The notes: generated from the letters alone by a model not told the origin. Positions 11,210-22,917 are shown, numbered from the stretch's first letter. The stretch is DNA of 64,000 nucleotides from Rheum nobile (GCA_027886185.1 WOAB01000152.1:1133001-1197000); one strand, 5' to 3'. Made by a program: numbers and translations.

Positions 11210-12123
11210 CAGTGGCGGATCTAGCAGGGGGCTAGGTGGGCTGGCGCCCCCGCTCATGGCCCAAAGGTAAGATATATATATTAAAGTTAAATAAAAGACA
11301 GCGCGTCCGGCTTGTCCAGTTGGTACAAACATTGTGCCTCAATCTGCCAAGCTGTGTTCGATCTTTGTGTGGAGCAAATGCATCATTTTTTTTTTAATTC
11401 TTTGTCTTGTACTGGGCCGCTTCTTTTATGTTTAAAATGGGCCTAGCAGCCCTATGCAAGATATAGTCCATTTAATGGACGTGTTATCAATTCTTTATTA
11501 ACTTTTACCAAATAAATATAGAAGGTAATAATTCAATTTTTATTTAAAAATTAATTAATTTTAGAGAGTAGTATAAGAGGTCTACATAAATATTCATGAT
11601 TACAAATTTATATATTATTTTGGTTATTAGGTTGTAAATTTAAAATTAGTACATAAAATAGCTTAAACTCTTTTTTTTATTAAGTAACATTTATTTAATT
11701 TACTATATCTTTTTTCAAGAGTTATAATGATAATATCAACTATGATATATCTTAAATATAAGCTAAATTTTATGTTAATATGTAAGCGTTACATATCAAA
11801 TTTTATGTTAAGAAATAAGTGTGAATTTTGAAAAAAAAAAAGAAGCAAAATATTTAATCAGGAGGTTAAGATATCATTTTCTCTATTGCACAAGGCCTAT
11901 TATAAATCAAGTATACTTTATTTCATTGGATAAATCAAAGTTTTAGCTCGTGCACTCTTACTATGGTAAAAGGCTTGACAGGCGGACTCCAACTCGACCA
12001 CCAACTCGACCACAAAGGATTCACACGCCTCCGGCTAATCCCTTCCACAACAAAATGTGAAATCCAGCCACAAATATTATTGAACGCTTAGCCCCCTTCG
12101 GAACAATCCTAGATCCGCCACTG
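11210..12123. mobile_element. non-autonomous hAT element (914 bp)
   Basis: Perfect 15-bp terminal inverted repeats, CAGTGGCGGATCTAG at 11210 and its reverse complement ending at 12123. They are bounded by a perfect 8-bp target-site duplication, ccaacata (11202-11209 and 12124-12131). The 8-bp duplication and the CAGTGGCGGA end place it with hAT-type elements. There is no transposase inside. Near 11301-11375 lies a sequence with weak RNA polymerase III box similarity (ggcttgtccagttggt, then tgttcgatc about 30 bp on), followed by a T run at about 11384. It could be a tRNA-derived insert or chance. Confidence 0.88.
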
Positions 12124-12131
12124 CCAACATA

Positions 12132-12900
12132 TATTGTAAATTTAATCTCTATAATTAAACGAAAGACACTTATGCCATAATGAATGTTTATATGATAAAT
12201 ATTCTAACAGTTGCAACCACCAGAATACAAAAACACTTCGCTTAGTCACGCATGCAACATATAGGAAAAGCAACACCACCCAAAAAAGAAACTGGTAGTT
12301 GGAAATTAAGTGGGGGCGATGCAACATCGAAAAATGCATACAAGACCAAAGAGGGGAGATATGCGTCATAAAACACAGAAAACATCAGTTGTTGGAGGTG
12401 CAGCAGCGGGGATTGAGTTCTCAACTTATTGTTTATTGCTCACCAACGAAGCTTCCTAAATTGAGGGGAAGGTCGCACAGCACAAACCATCTGCAACAGC
12501 GAGTGTTTGAAGTTGCACTAGCAAGAAGACAGTAACCAGCAGGTCTCAAAGCACCAAATCTACACACAATACCATCACAACAATACACCAAAGGTTCTTT
12601 TCATATTCTATATTGAACTCACCGTGTGAATGAGGTGTCACATTCTCAAAATATTCTATTGTGAACTCATCATAAGGATTTGTAATTTGTGCTTCATAGA
12701 TCCATGACCAAATAATACTGCAATTTGGTTCAAGTAAATGGTGAAAGAGAAACTTGAGAAGAGCAGTAATATCAATTTAATTGATTAGCAATCATACTAT
12801 GATCTCATAATAAGATCACCTAAACCCAAAATAATTAGTAAAATTGAGCATGCCAAATGCAACCTAGAGTAAACATCAATTTTAGGATGTTATACACGAA
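12132..12900. other. unassigned sequence
   Basis: Several short open frames on both strands (for example 12299-12535 plus, 12142-12369 minus) have no recognisable domain. I see nothing I can support here. Confidence 0.4.
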
Positions 12901-12901
12901 T

Positions 12902-13118
12902 TTAGAGATTTTGGTAACCTATCAAATTAAGAAGATGATCGAACACGTACTGATAAAGATAAAAAAGCCTAGGAGAATGATGAATGAGGAAAAGAAAGAC
13001 TTCATAAAGGAGGAACTCCATTTCAACTTTCATGAGCTTCAAAGCACTACGAATTTGGTTCTTACTAAGCCTCCCTTCATCTTCAATGTCTAGGTCAATA
13101 AACAAATTCTCTGCATCA
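12902..13118 (-). pseudogene. EF-hand-like exon fragment
   Basis: On the minus strand, after a plausible acceptor (TTGATGCAG), a short frame reads LFIDLDIEDEGRLSKNQI followed by RSALKLM. This resembles one EF-hand of plant calcium-binding proteins (an acidic D-x-D-x-E-x-EG loop followed by L-S-K). The similarity fades after about 35 residues and runs into a low-complexity aromatic stretch, and no other exon is visible. I read it as a relic exon of a host gene or a captured fragment. One half of one domain is thin evidence, so the call is weak. Confidence 0.3.
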
Positions 13119-14020
13119 AGTGGACAGAGGAAAAACCCTGAAATTTGCATCAAGTGGATACTAAATGAACATAAAATTGTTAGGATTAGGGATTTAGAGA
13201 GAGGTAGACAGAAAAGAGAGAGGCCTACTGGTGCCAACAACGTCGGCGACATCAACGAGGGACTCCGGTCAATCGGATGGAAGAAATTTGTTCGCATTTT
13301 TCATGATAAGAGGGGTACTCCCGTCTCTACGGTTCAACTACATAGTACCAATCAGATATAAAATGCCGAATTGTCATAATCGTTGGATGAGCCAAATCAG
13401 TGGTCAAGATTAACCACATAATATATTAGAAAATTAATTAAGTAATAACAAAACACTGCCCTTCCCACAAAGCAAAAAAAAAAAACCCACTCCCAAGGAC
13501 TCATTCTAATTTCACAAACTCTTTCTCCCAAAACCTAACACCAAAACGCCTTTGGAATCTCCATCTGTTTCCAATCTATTTCATTCGAAATCGCCATAGA
13601 AATGACTAAATCTCCACCCATCTCTATTCTCCCATTCTTCCTCTAAAAAATTACTTGAATATCCGATTTAAAAAACAAAGAAGCGAGATAACGAGCAAGA
13701 AAACACGTTGAAAGAGAAAGATAAGCAAAAACAAGGTAAGAATCTTTACTCCTAAATTTTAGTGTATGTTCATTGATGATGTGATTTAGGGTGAGTGTTC
13801 AAATTTGGGATTTATGTGTTTAGATCTAGAGTTCATGTGTTTCAAATTTAGGGTTCATGCGTCATGTTGCTTCAGTTTTGTGAATCGAGATTTCTAGGGT
13901 TCATATGTTAAAACACGTTCAATCAGTCAAGTAGAGTATGATTTTTTTTGTCTGGCTCTAGGAATTATGGAATTGCGAAATTTGGTGTTTGTCTCTTCTA
14001 CAAATTTGGTTTTTAGAAAG
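13119..14020. other. leader-like sequence without a gene
   Basis: Between 13440 and 13760 the plus strand reads like a plant 5' leader: a pyrimidine-rich 'cccactcccaagg...' stretch, then 'aaacaaggtaagaatc', which looks like a splice donor. No coding frame follows. It may be the start of a decayed gene or of a transposon. I cannot tell which. Confidence 0.3.
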
Positions 14021-14024
14021 TTAG

Positions 14025-14660
14025 TGCATAACTAAGTGTTTTAAAGTACATATCTTATTAGTAAAAGTGCATAGTTAAGCACTATTAGTGCATATCTTTG
14101 GCATTCAAAGTGCATAAGTCACTTAATATAAAAAAGTACATAGATAAGTGCCTAATAGTGCATGTCTTACTAGTAAAAGTGCATCACTAAATGTATAAAA
14201 GTGCATCACTAAATATAAAAAAGTGCATGTCTTGTTAGTAAAAGTGCATAACAAAGTACTTTTAGTGTGTCTTTGTCATTCAAAGTAGATAAGTCAATTA
14301 ATAATAAAGTGCATGTTTTGTTAGTGAAAGTGCATAGCTAAGGGCCTAATAGTGCACATTTATTAGAAAAAGTGCATCACTAAAGGTGTAAATAGTGCAC
14401 GAGTAAATGTACAAAAGGGCATCACTAAATGCTTGTATTCATATTTGAATGTACTTTCTATATAGTAGTGTAGGTCCAAATATTTGATTTTTCCATAGCC
14501 TATTAGCTCAAATGGTAGAGCATTGTGTTGATATACATGGATGTGGGTTCAAATCCCTCATAGGCTACAAAGCATGCTTTTGATAGCAAAAGTGCATATC
14601 TTGTATACTATAGTGCATAATTAGTTACCTAAAGAGCATAAATAAGCTCTTAAAACTTCA
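14025..14660 (+). repeat. degenerate AGTGCAT-rich array
   Basis: The heptamer agtgcat, usually as aaagtgcat or tagtgcat, recurs about 15 to 17 times over roughly 620 bp at irregular 20-50 bp spacing. The intervening phrases recur too (cactaaatg, tatcttattag, gctaagt). It is not a simple tandem repeat. The array surrounds the tRNA-like sequence at 14497. I do not recognise the family. Confidence 0.65.
14497..14567 (+). tRNA. tRNA-like sequence, Ile(GAT)-like, probably degenerate
   Basis: A 71-nt sequence folds partly as a tRNA. The acceptor AGCCTAT pairs perfectly with ATAGGCT, and a D arm GCTC..GAGC encloses the conserved AATGGTA. The T arm is GTGGG-TTCAAAT-CCCTC with one mismatch. Box A-like (TTAGCTCAAATGG) and box B-like (GGTTCAAATCC) motifs are both present. 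The expected anticodon loop TTGATAT would give GAT (Ile), but its stem pairs only in a shifted register with wobble pairs and a 6-nt loop. It compares best with nuclear tRNA-Ile with about 2 nt missing. I favour a tRNA relic or tRNA-derived repeat over a working gene. Confidence 0.45.
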
Positions 14661-15149
14661 GTGCAACTCATTGCCACTTTGTTGAGTGTATATGTTGTAT
14701 CCTGTGTATTTGCTTCAATCATATGGATTACAAAATGTTTAAGTTTACATGTCTTGATTTTTAATGGGCAAGTTCATTTGTAGATATGAATTAGCCGATT
14801 AATGTCCCATTCATCAAATTGTAAAGCTTAAAAGCCACAACGATACAACATTTTTAATAGAATCATTAACGACATGAACAAATGAATTTGAGTACCAAAG
14901 CAATCAAATTTAAACCTATAGAGTAATGAGCATGAAGTTTGTCAAACTTCAACGATCGAATGGATCCATTATCAAAATTGTTAGAACAACAACCAAGTAG
15001 GATATTACAAGCTCAAATAAGTTCAAACTTTATAGTAAGAAAAAAATGACATTCTACAATAGGCCAGAATTCTGAGAACCCATATAATGTAAAGATTCTA
15101 TGAGCAATCATCTTGAAGTGAGCTCGGGTTTGAGTTTTGAAATTCTCTA
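14661..15149. other. unassigned AT-rich sequence
   Basis: No gene seen. AT-rich with no clear internal repeats. Confidence 0.4.
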
Positions 15150-15591
15150 TCACCTCGTCATACTACCATCCCCTTAGTACCAACACTGTGCAAGTAGTCC
15201 ACAAAATGTAGGGGTGACTTTGGCACTGAAAGTGATAGACTTTATATCATCCATCTTGATAACAACTACATTTGTTGTCTTTTTTATTGTGTTTTACATG
15301 TCAACACTCTTCCTCCTCCTTGAGGATGAGTCCAAGTAGTAACCCTTGGTATACACAACCCCACATGGAATGTCTTCATCCTCATTGATTATTTTTCATA
15401 ACTCATCCAAAAGAATTTGATTGCCTTCCTCAAAACCATCGTAGAAGGATTACGAGTCGAAGCCCTTGGCTGCCACCACCAATGAGATAGCCATACCCTG
15501 AAGCCTTTGGCTCGTTAAAAAAGTACCAGCTCCCACAATTGTAAAAGTTTCCAATATTCTCATAATACAATGAGAAAACATCAACACCTTT
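15150..15591 (-). pseudogene. unidentified split reading frame, 3' part
   Basis: Removing copia element B and one copy of its CCTTT duplication joins this segment to 31754-31910 in a continuous minus-strand frame. Across the join the frame stays open for more than 80 codons and has a composition like coding sequence (for example GNFYNCGSWYFFNEPKASGY). It then runs into stops near 15455 and 15385, after which a further coding-like stretch (IPCGVVYTKGYYLD) appears. I do not recognise the protein. It is a candidate host gene, or gene within an older transposon, that B disrupted. Confidence 0.35.
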
Positions 15592-16509
15592 TGTTGGATC
15601 GTTAGAGTTACGTCTGAGGGAACAAAAGTTTTGTTCCCACAGAAGTTGCAGCGGATTTAATATAGCAAGAAAGATAACGAACGAACTCACGATGTATAGT
15701 GGAAACCCTGATTAGCAAAACTAGCTTCTCAAGGAAAAACCACTACCTTCAAGCTTCCGCTTAAGAGGATTTTGAAGCGTGTACTTGTCTTATTGATTTC
15801 TTGTTCGATTACACTTGTATCCTGGACTTCGACCTCTAAACAACCAGCTAGACTCGAAGACTCTTCTACAATGATGAATCGAACTCAACCCTCAAAGACT
15901 TACACACACCTCACTTCTTTTCTTTCTCTTTTTTTCGTTCTCTTTGTTTTCCGTCGTCGTGGTTACATAGAAATGAATCCCACATTCCCATATAAATACA
16001 ACTCGACCAAACCCTAATCATAACAAGATAATCCTATCTTCCTAAACTTGGTAACAAGATGATATTAATTGATTTGAAGAATATTATCTTAACAACCGAT
16101 ATTATCTAAGGAAATAATTCCTAAGATAACACTAACGGATTAAGATAAGATTCTTCTCTCTCCAAATATATTATCTTAGGAAAGTTTTCCTAAGATAACA
16201 CATTCGGATTCTCTCTCTAAATCTTCTTTTCGGCGAGATCCTTCCAGCTGAAATCCTATCCTTTGACCGCGTGATTCTTCTAGGAAAGTTTCCATAATCT
16301 TCACGCTGGATATCTTCCTTCCATTCGCAGCTTGATCTTTTTCGTCACTGATGTTCCTTGAGAGGTAACAAAGCTCATGAACAGAGCTTTGTTCCCTCTA
16401 CGATCCTTTGCTGCAATGGTTCCCTATAACAACTGTCTTTGTTCCTGAAACACTTAGTACCCATATTAGTTGAATGTTTGTTACTTATCAAAACCTAAGG
16501 AATTCAACA
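15592..16509 (-). repeat. 3' LTR of copia B
   Basis: Direct repeat of 30832-31748. By eye about 18 to 20 differences over 918 bp, so close to 98% identical. Ends are TGTTGGATCG and GAATTCAACA. The polypurine tract follows at about 16510-16525 (minus strand aaaaatggggaatt). Confidence 0.95.
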
Positions 16510-18030
16510 AATTCCCCATTTTTGATGGTGACAAACATCCTTGACAATAAAGCATACACAAACGAGATAAAGACAGTTGTATGGGGAAAGGTTCTCCACA
16601 TAAGACCATAATAGTTCCCCCTCAACACAGCAACATGTGAAACCATGTACTATTCCCCCTCAACCAAAGCTACCTGTCATTTTCCCCCTTTTGGCATCAT
16701 TAAAAACATAGGTAAGGAGATAAAGAGAAAACGACCACATCAAGATGAGCAACACCCCCTTTTGCATTAGATTGAAACGCACAAACATAGACTGCATGTA
16801 AAGACAACAAAGATAACACATATGATCAACATGCCAGTCAATGGAAACACATGAGCCAGAGACAAGGAAAATCAAGCAGTAAGGGATAAATGTGCTAGGG
16901 AACAAAAGAGGGATTGGTTAGCCAGAGAACGACGAATCAAGTACCACTAGTTCCTGTAGAGGGATCCAGAGTATGAGTAGCCGTTAGAGCACGCACATCC
17001 TCCATATGTCGCCTTTGTTGTTCTGCCAATCAACGATATTGCGCGAGACAAACACTTCACGACCCTTCGCAGATTTGTTCCCCTTCAGACCCAACTAGCA
17101 CCTTTTTGCAACGCAAACTGCTTCTTGTGTAGCTTACTAGCATCCAACTGCCGGTAGAAGAAAGATTCATTTGTCCCCTCTTTGTGTTCCCTGTGGTGTT
17201 CCAGTTTTTTTTTTTTTTTTTGAAACAGCACACGGGAGTAACATGACAACTTTGCAGAGAACGCCATAGATAGGAGGGGAGAAAACACAAGAATCCTTTT
17301 TCATATCTTTTCAAGTATTAAGGATAATGATCCCAATCTTCTTCTTTCCTTCTTTTACCAAAGATCACAGCCAAGAAGATATTTTCCAAAAATAAATCTT
17401 GTAAAAGATTCTGTCCAAATCCATCAAAGCCCACAAAATCTCAAGCGCAACAACCATCACGCAACCACCACATCACCTTTTATGCACGAACACTTCTCAA
17501 GCAGTTACAAGCCATCATTACACATCATACCTGTCAAATCCCAGCCACAGACCACAGAGGCGACAATTCGTATTCTCGACTTTCCGAAAAAGTAGAGGAG
17601 TGTGATGCGGGGGAAAATGTTACCAGAGAGGGTACAAAAAACATCACACATAAATATATACGAGAATTTTTAATAATGTTTATCATGAATGAGAGACTCC
17701 CAGATGTGGATGATTAGAGGGGCTCATAGGGAGCATCAAGCATGATGGCTAAGGTAAGCTGTAGAATCAACAATCATTTGGGCTTATGATGGAGGAATTG
17801 AGCATCAAGTTGACTCTTTTGGGCTGAAAGAAGGCTGAATCATGTATAGCCAAGATAGCATGGATGATCATGCATGAAAATTTGCACATTAGTGAAGTAT
17901 TAGCATGAGTCTAAACAAGTTGTTCAACTAATGAGCAAGAAAATGGATGCAGATCAGGACATGATGATTAACCTTGCACACTTTACCAAGTAATTTAGCC
18001 AATCATCGAGGGAACAGAACAAATAGACAT
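16510..18030 (-). other. copia B 3' region with remnant of a third ORF
   Basis: The long interval between RNase H and the 3' LTR has no intact gene. A minus-strand ATG at about 17270 begins MAFSAKLSC, preceded by a pyrimidine-rich leader. Near 16940-17050 a frame ends LDPSTGTSGT and contains AEQQRRHMED, which corresponds to QQAKMKEL-like sequence at the same place in elements A and C. A 16-nt run of T lies near 17205-17221. This looks like a decayed extra ORF of the sort carried by SIRE-type elements after pol. Confidence 0.5.
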
Positions 18031-18830
18031 TTAGTTTAGAGAGATCATACCTAGCTCCATACGGAACTGTTCGAAGGGTTCCCTGTTTAGAGCCTTGGTG
18101 AAGATGTCAGCAATTTGATCCTTAGTTCCACAGAAGTCCATTGTCACCAACCCTTTCTCCACACAGTCACGTAAGAAGTGGTGCTTTATCTCGATGTGCT
18201 TGGTACGTGAGTGTTGCACCGGATTCTTGGAGATATTTATGGCACTGGTATTATCACAGAGAATGGGAATAGAGTTAAGAAGAATACTGTAGTCGCTGAG
18301 TTGTTGTTTAAGCCATAGGAGTTGTGTGCAACAAGCAGCGGCGGCTATGTATTCAGCTTCTGCAGTGGATAGAGCGACGGAGTTCTGCTTCTTTGACCCC
18401 CAGGAAACTAAACACGGCCCAAGGAACTGAGCCATTCCTGATGTTGATTTTCTATCCACTTTGTTCTCAGCGAAGTCAGCATCTGTGTATCCGACTAGAT
18501 CGAGGCTTCCTCCCCTTGGATACCACAGACATAGATCATTTGTTCCCTTCAAGTATCTCAGAATCCTCTTCACTGCTTTGAGATGTGTTTCTTTGGGATC
18601 GGCCTGAAAACGAGCACAAAGACATACACTGTACATAATATCAGGTCTATTAGCAGTGAGATAGAGAAGCGAACCTATGATTCCTCGGTAGAGAGATGGA
18701 TCAATTCTCTGTTCATGTTCGTCTTTTCCCATTGGGTTGTTTGGAGAGATGGGAGTGGTGAAGGGTTTTGCGTCAGACATTCCAAATTTTGTGACACATT
18801 CCCTTAGATACTTCTGTCACTTTGGTTCCC
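18031..18830 (-). pseudogene. copia B RNase H and RT C-terminal part
   Basis: The frame from about 18830 to 18031 carries the RT tail (SLYRGIIGSLLYLTANRPDI, RYLKGT) and the copia RNase H domain with TDADFAENKVDRKSTSG, STAEAEYIAAA and DNTSAINISKNP. It ends with ADIFTKAL and LGMISLN, the usual copia C-terminus. The acidic metal-binding residues (D of TDAD, E of AEAEY, D of CDNTSA) are present. It is separated from the upstream RT frame by a small indel near 18830, where a KYLRECVTKFGMSDAK stretch continues in another frame. Confidence 0.85.
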
Positions 18831-19231
18831 TCATCTCCCTGAGAGACTTGAAGACCTAAGAAGAACTTGAGTTTTCCAACCATGCTCATCTCGAATTCAC
18901 TGGCCATTAGCTTTGAGAATTTCTGAACCAGTTTATCATCTGTAGAGCCAAAGATGATATCATCCACGTAGACTTGTACCACCAGAATATGCTTCCCTTC
19001 CTTCAGAAGGAACAATGTCTTGTCGACCTTTCCACGAACGTATCCGTGCGTTAGAAGGAACTGTGAGAGCCTTTCATACCAGGCCCTCGGGGCTTGCTTG
19101 AGACCGTACAAACCTTTGTCTAGAATATAGACATGGTCGGGTTGGGTGGTGTCCTCAAAGCCGGGAGTTTTATCCACATAGACTTCCTCCTTGAGAACTC
19201 CATTCAAGAAGGCGGTCTTGACATCCGTCTG
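18773..19231 (-). pseudogene. copia B reverse transcriptase, middle part
   Basis: RT palm segment with TAFLNG, YGLKQAPRAWY, LLVVQ-like HILVVQVYVDDIIFGST (intact YVDD catalytic pair) and FFLGLQV. The frame starts after a nonsense change: at 19232 the expected Gln of FKLxQTDVK is TAA. It ends in a frameshift near 18830. The tail of this frame is out-of-frame sequence. Confidence 0.85.
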
Positions 19232-20268
19232 TTACAGCTTGAATCCATGGAAAGAGGAATAGACAATTAGGAGTCTTATTGCTTCTAACCTGGCAACTGG
19301 AGCAAAGGTCTCATCATAGTCGATGCCTTCCTGCCGGTTGTAACCTTTCACCACCAGCCTTGCTTTGTTCCTTGTGACTTGACCTTGATCATCCAGCTTG
19401 TTCCTGAACACCCATTTGGTTCCTATCACTGTTCTGTTCCTTGGACGAGGAACTAACTGCCAGACCTTGTTCCTTTCGAACTGATGAAGTTCTTCTTGCA
19501 TGGCATTTATCCAGTCAGGATCCTTCAATGCTTCTCCTACGGTTTTAGGTTCTTGTAAAGAGAGAAAAGCATTGAAAGCACAAAAGTTATGTAGGGAAGA
19601 GCGAGTGCTTTGAGGTGCTCCCTTTCTATAGTCTGAGACGATTAGTTTGACTGGATGAGCCCACTTTTGCTGGTAGTTTGGAACTTGGAGATTGTTGATG
19701 TCGAACTCCTCTGAATTAGCGTTGCCAGCGTTTGAGCTTTCACCAACAGTTTCATCAGTATTAGGACTGACATCTCCAGTTCTGTCAGCAGTAGAGCTGT
19801 CCTCAGAGGGCTCCGATGTGCCGTGACTTGGGCTCTGTTCCCCTTGAGGTGCCTGAGGTGTTTCTGGTGGGTGAGCATTTTCTTCATTTCCATCTGAGTT
19901 GGCGGAGTTGGGAGTTCTCGGTGTTGAAGGATCATTCTGAGTTTCTTGATCTTGAGAGGTCCCATCACCGACATTGCTTTCTACAAGCTGAAAGAAATCA
20001 TCTTCGGAAAGCTCGGTATTGGAGGGAACACTGCATGATTGTTCCTGCACATTGTTACCAGCCATAACTGATTCATCAAACACTACATGAATGTTTTCCT
20101 CTACCTTTCTAGTTCTCTTGTTGAATACTTTGTAAGCCTTGCTTTGCTGAGAGTATCCTACAAAAGTTCCTTCATCACTCCTGGGATCGAACTTCCCAAG
20201 AGAATCTTTCCCGTTGTTATGGATGAAGCACTTGCAACCAAATGTGCGCAAATGAGACACATTAGTTT
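19232..20268 (-). pseudogene. copia B integrase C-terminus and RT N-terminus
   Basis: The frame begins immediately after element A with VSHLRTFGCKCFIHN, the GKDSLGKFDPRSDEG block typical of copia integrase C-termini, and VFNKRTRKVEE. A long Ser/Thr/Glu-rich linker follows, then the RT start: EALKDPDWINAMQEEL, VPRPRNRTVIGTKWVF and YDETFAPVARLEAIR. It stops at 19232 (TAA for CAA). It continues the frame that breaks off at 29339, showing that A inserted between the Pro and Val codons of a conserved integrase stretch. Confidence 0.88.
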
Positions 20269-21383
20269 TGTAGGATCGTGATTGTTAGATAAAAACTTAA
20301 GGAACTCAGAATATCAATTCTCAGTTCCTTTCGCAACGAAAATAAACAATCAAACAAATGACCAGTTTCTTATAGTGGAAACCTTTGATTGCCAACTAGC
20401 AATCCAGGATAAAAACCACTACCTTTCTTTCGAAAGGATTTCAAAGTCTACTTCTTGATTTCTTATCTCTTTTGGTTACAGCTTATCATAGGAACGAACA
20501 CACAGTTCATTTGCCTTACACACAGTTAGACAATCCTAGATAACTTAACACAATCAATAATCAATCCAAGAAACAGACTTTCGCACCTAGGAACTATCAC
20601 TTACAGTCACAGGAACTTAGCACTCAGCTCTTCTTCCTTGACTGGTTCCTCTTGATCTCGGTTTGCTTTGATGATCTTGTTTGGAGGTTCACACTAGATA
20701 TTTGCTAATGAGTGTGAGTCGTGTTTTAGTGCTTGAAGATAACCCTTGAGTTAGTCTTCCTTTTATATAGGATTCTTCGCAGCTTAATCTTCTCTGGGTT
20801 CCCACAGATTGAGCTTACCCTAGGATAAGTGGTTCTCCTTGGTCCACGTTGTTCTTGGCATGTGCAAACAACCTAGGCAGCTCAGAATCCTTCTAGGTTA
20901 GTCAACCTCTTCAGCCAAGTCGTTCTCCAGCTTCCTTTGTCCGAGGTTCAACACTCTGGGCCCTTGGGAACTGTCTTCTGGACAGCGACAGGTTCCATGT
21001 CCTGTCGCTTTCACCTTTCTCTGTCCGAGGTTCATTGTTCTAGGCATCTTGGAGTCTTGCTCTTGGATGGTGGCAGGCTTTTGGAAGCTTCTCTCAAGTC
21101 GCTTTCACCTCCTTTTGTCCGAGGTTTGGTGTTCCCAGATTTCTCGAGAATCGCAACCTCACATGCTACGTTTCTGGGCACATCTGGGTTCCTTCCTTTG
21201 TCTTGTTCCTTTGGTTCTCTTGTCCTGTTTGGCTTTCTTGCCTTTGGTATAATCCTGTGGTTCCTTAAAGCACATCTTTGAGATAAAACATTAGTATCAT
21301 AATATTTGTCATCTTCAAAAGTAGAGAAACTGAGGAAAGGAACTCTCAGGGGAACTGAAGTTCCAGAGTTCCGTTTCCTAACA
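20269..21383 (-). repeat. 3' LTR of copia A
   Basis: Direct repeat of 28224-29338, about 98.7% identical by eye. Ends on the minus strand are TGTTAGGAAACGG and GATCCTACA. A TATA-like stretch (minus strand TATATAAAAGG) lies at about 20758-20768. The purine-rich tract (minus strand aaaaagggggaaat) is at 21384-21398. Confidence 0.95.
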
Positions 21384-22917
21384 ATTTCCCCCTTTTTGAT
21401 GATGACAAATACAAGGAACCTGGCAATATAATAGGAACATGAAATTCATGAGAACAGTTGAGCTAAGGGATTTTCAACTTTAAAAAATATTGATAGAACA
21501 TTCAATAGTTGAAAATTCTCCCTAAGCAAATGAACTAAGTTATTCAAGTTCCCCCTTAGAAGTAGAACGGGTTCAGAGTTCCTATAAGTCCATTAGTTCC
21601 AATAATTCAAGGTTCCTATCCATTCTTCCCCTTTTGACATCATCGAAAAGATCAAGTTACTTATCAAGTATATGATATCAATATGAAATAAACAATTTGC
21701 GTTAAACCCATGACAGTGACCATAATAGAAACTTAAGGCAAAGACAAATGATGCATTAGAAACATTACCATAAGAGTTCATTAATCATTAAAATCAAGTA
21801 CATTGCCCAGAGATGCATAGTGGAAAGAGAAACAAAAGAGCACAACCAACTTGACATTAGACAAAATAAGGATAGAAGAGGGGAGTAGGACCCTAGGGAA
21901 CTACTAGCACACTGTGATGTTATAGCACTGAGAACTAGGAGAGACGTTCCTATGGCAGTGTAGTGGCCTCCTCTTCAGTTTCCTTCTTTTCTGCAGTTCC
22001 TTCATCTTGGCCTGTTGTTATCTTATCGGCCTAATTACCTCCAATTGAGCAAGGTTAAGATTGAAGTTTTTCTTGGCCATTTGAGGAGCTTTGTGTTTTG
22101 AGAGAGACGGGTGAACATGAGATTGAGAGAAGGCGTGAGAGAACAGAGTGCTCGGCTCAATCAAATAGGAAACCTTAAATAACCCTTGAGCAATTTTGGA
22201 GCCGTTGAGAATCAAGCCATTGGAGATATTTCTGGGAACTCTGAAGAGTTGAAACGGCTAATTTTCTTGAAGCTTTTGCGCCTTTGCAACGGTCACAAAT
22301 TCAAAGATAAAATGCTCAAAAATGGCAACTGTTCAAGGCTGAGAAGACGTCTCTGACGCTATGAGATTTGCCATAAATACTTTCTTGGGAAGAGCAATTC
22401 TCTTACTAGCCGTTTAAGGGGCAGCCCATCCTAGTTCCTTTCTGGCGATATTTTCAGTGTGCTAGAGGGATATATGGGAACCTTTGATGTGGGTTTTAAA
22501 ACATAGGACCTGAAAGTACGTTCACATAAAAGAAATCGGGAAGGCCATTTATCGCATTACACACTAGTTCCCAGAGAGGGTTAAGAAGAGGATCATAGGG
22601 AAATAGATTGTGTAATGAGGCAAGGGAGGGTCATAGTACACAATCATTATTTCGGCTTGAATTGTTGGGTTATAAAGATGATCAGATTGTGATTTTTGGG
22701 CCAACAAATAAACTTGGACAATGATTGAATTTTAATAAGAGATGAACAACCAAGGAGAAGAACTAGAAAATTTTATCAAAGCCTTTTGAGAAACCATTAT
22801 GAATATGAGGGTCTAACGCAAGAGAAATGACACAAAGATTCCAACACAAAGACAAGTAAAGAGTTCTGAACTAGTCAATCAAGGGAACTGGAGAGAAACT
22901 TTAAACTAAAGGAACTG
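21384..22917 (-). other. copia A 3' region with small extra ORF
   Basis: Between RNase H and the 3' LTR the minus strand carries a promoter-like segment (TTATTTAAGG at about 22170), then a pyrimidine-rich leader, then an ATG at about 22077 beginning MAKKNFNLNLAQLEVIRP. The frame meets TAA near 22018 but continues beyond it as QQAKMKELQKRRKLKRRP and ends at a TAG near 21900. Element C has the same distal peptide region. This matches the position of the env-like or extra ORF of SIRE-type copia elements. I see no transmembrane segments to support an envelope role. Confidence 0.5.

Noticed and set aside
12902..13297. A complete EF-hand protein gene
   Set aside because: Only one half-domain is recognisable. 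The upstream part of the frame contains an obvious untranslated or intron-like segment.
20937..21281. Open frames of about 114 codons, repeated at 28892 and 44812 (minus)
   Set aside because: They are inside the LTRs of copia A and C, and the repetition reflects the LTR family. No domain.
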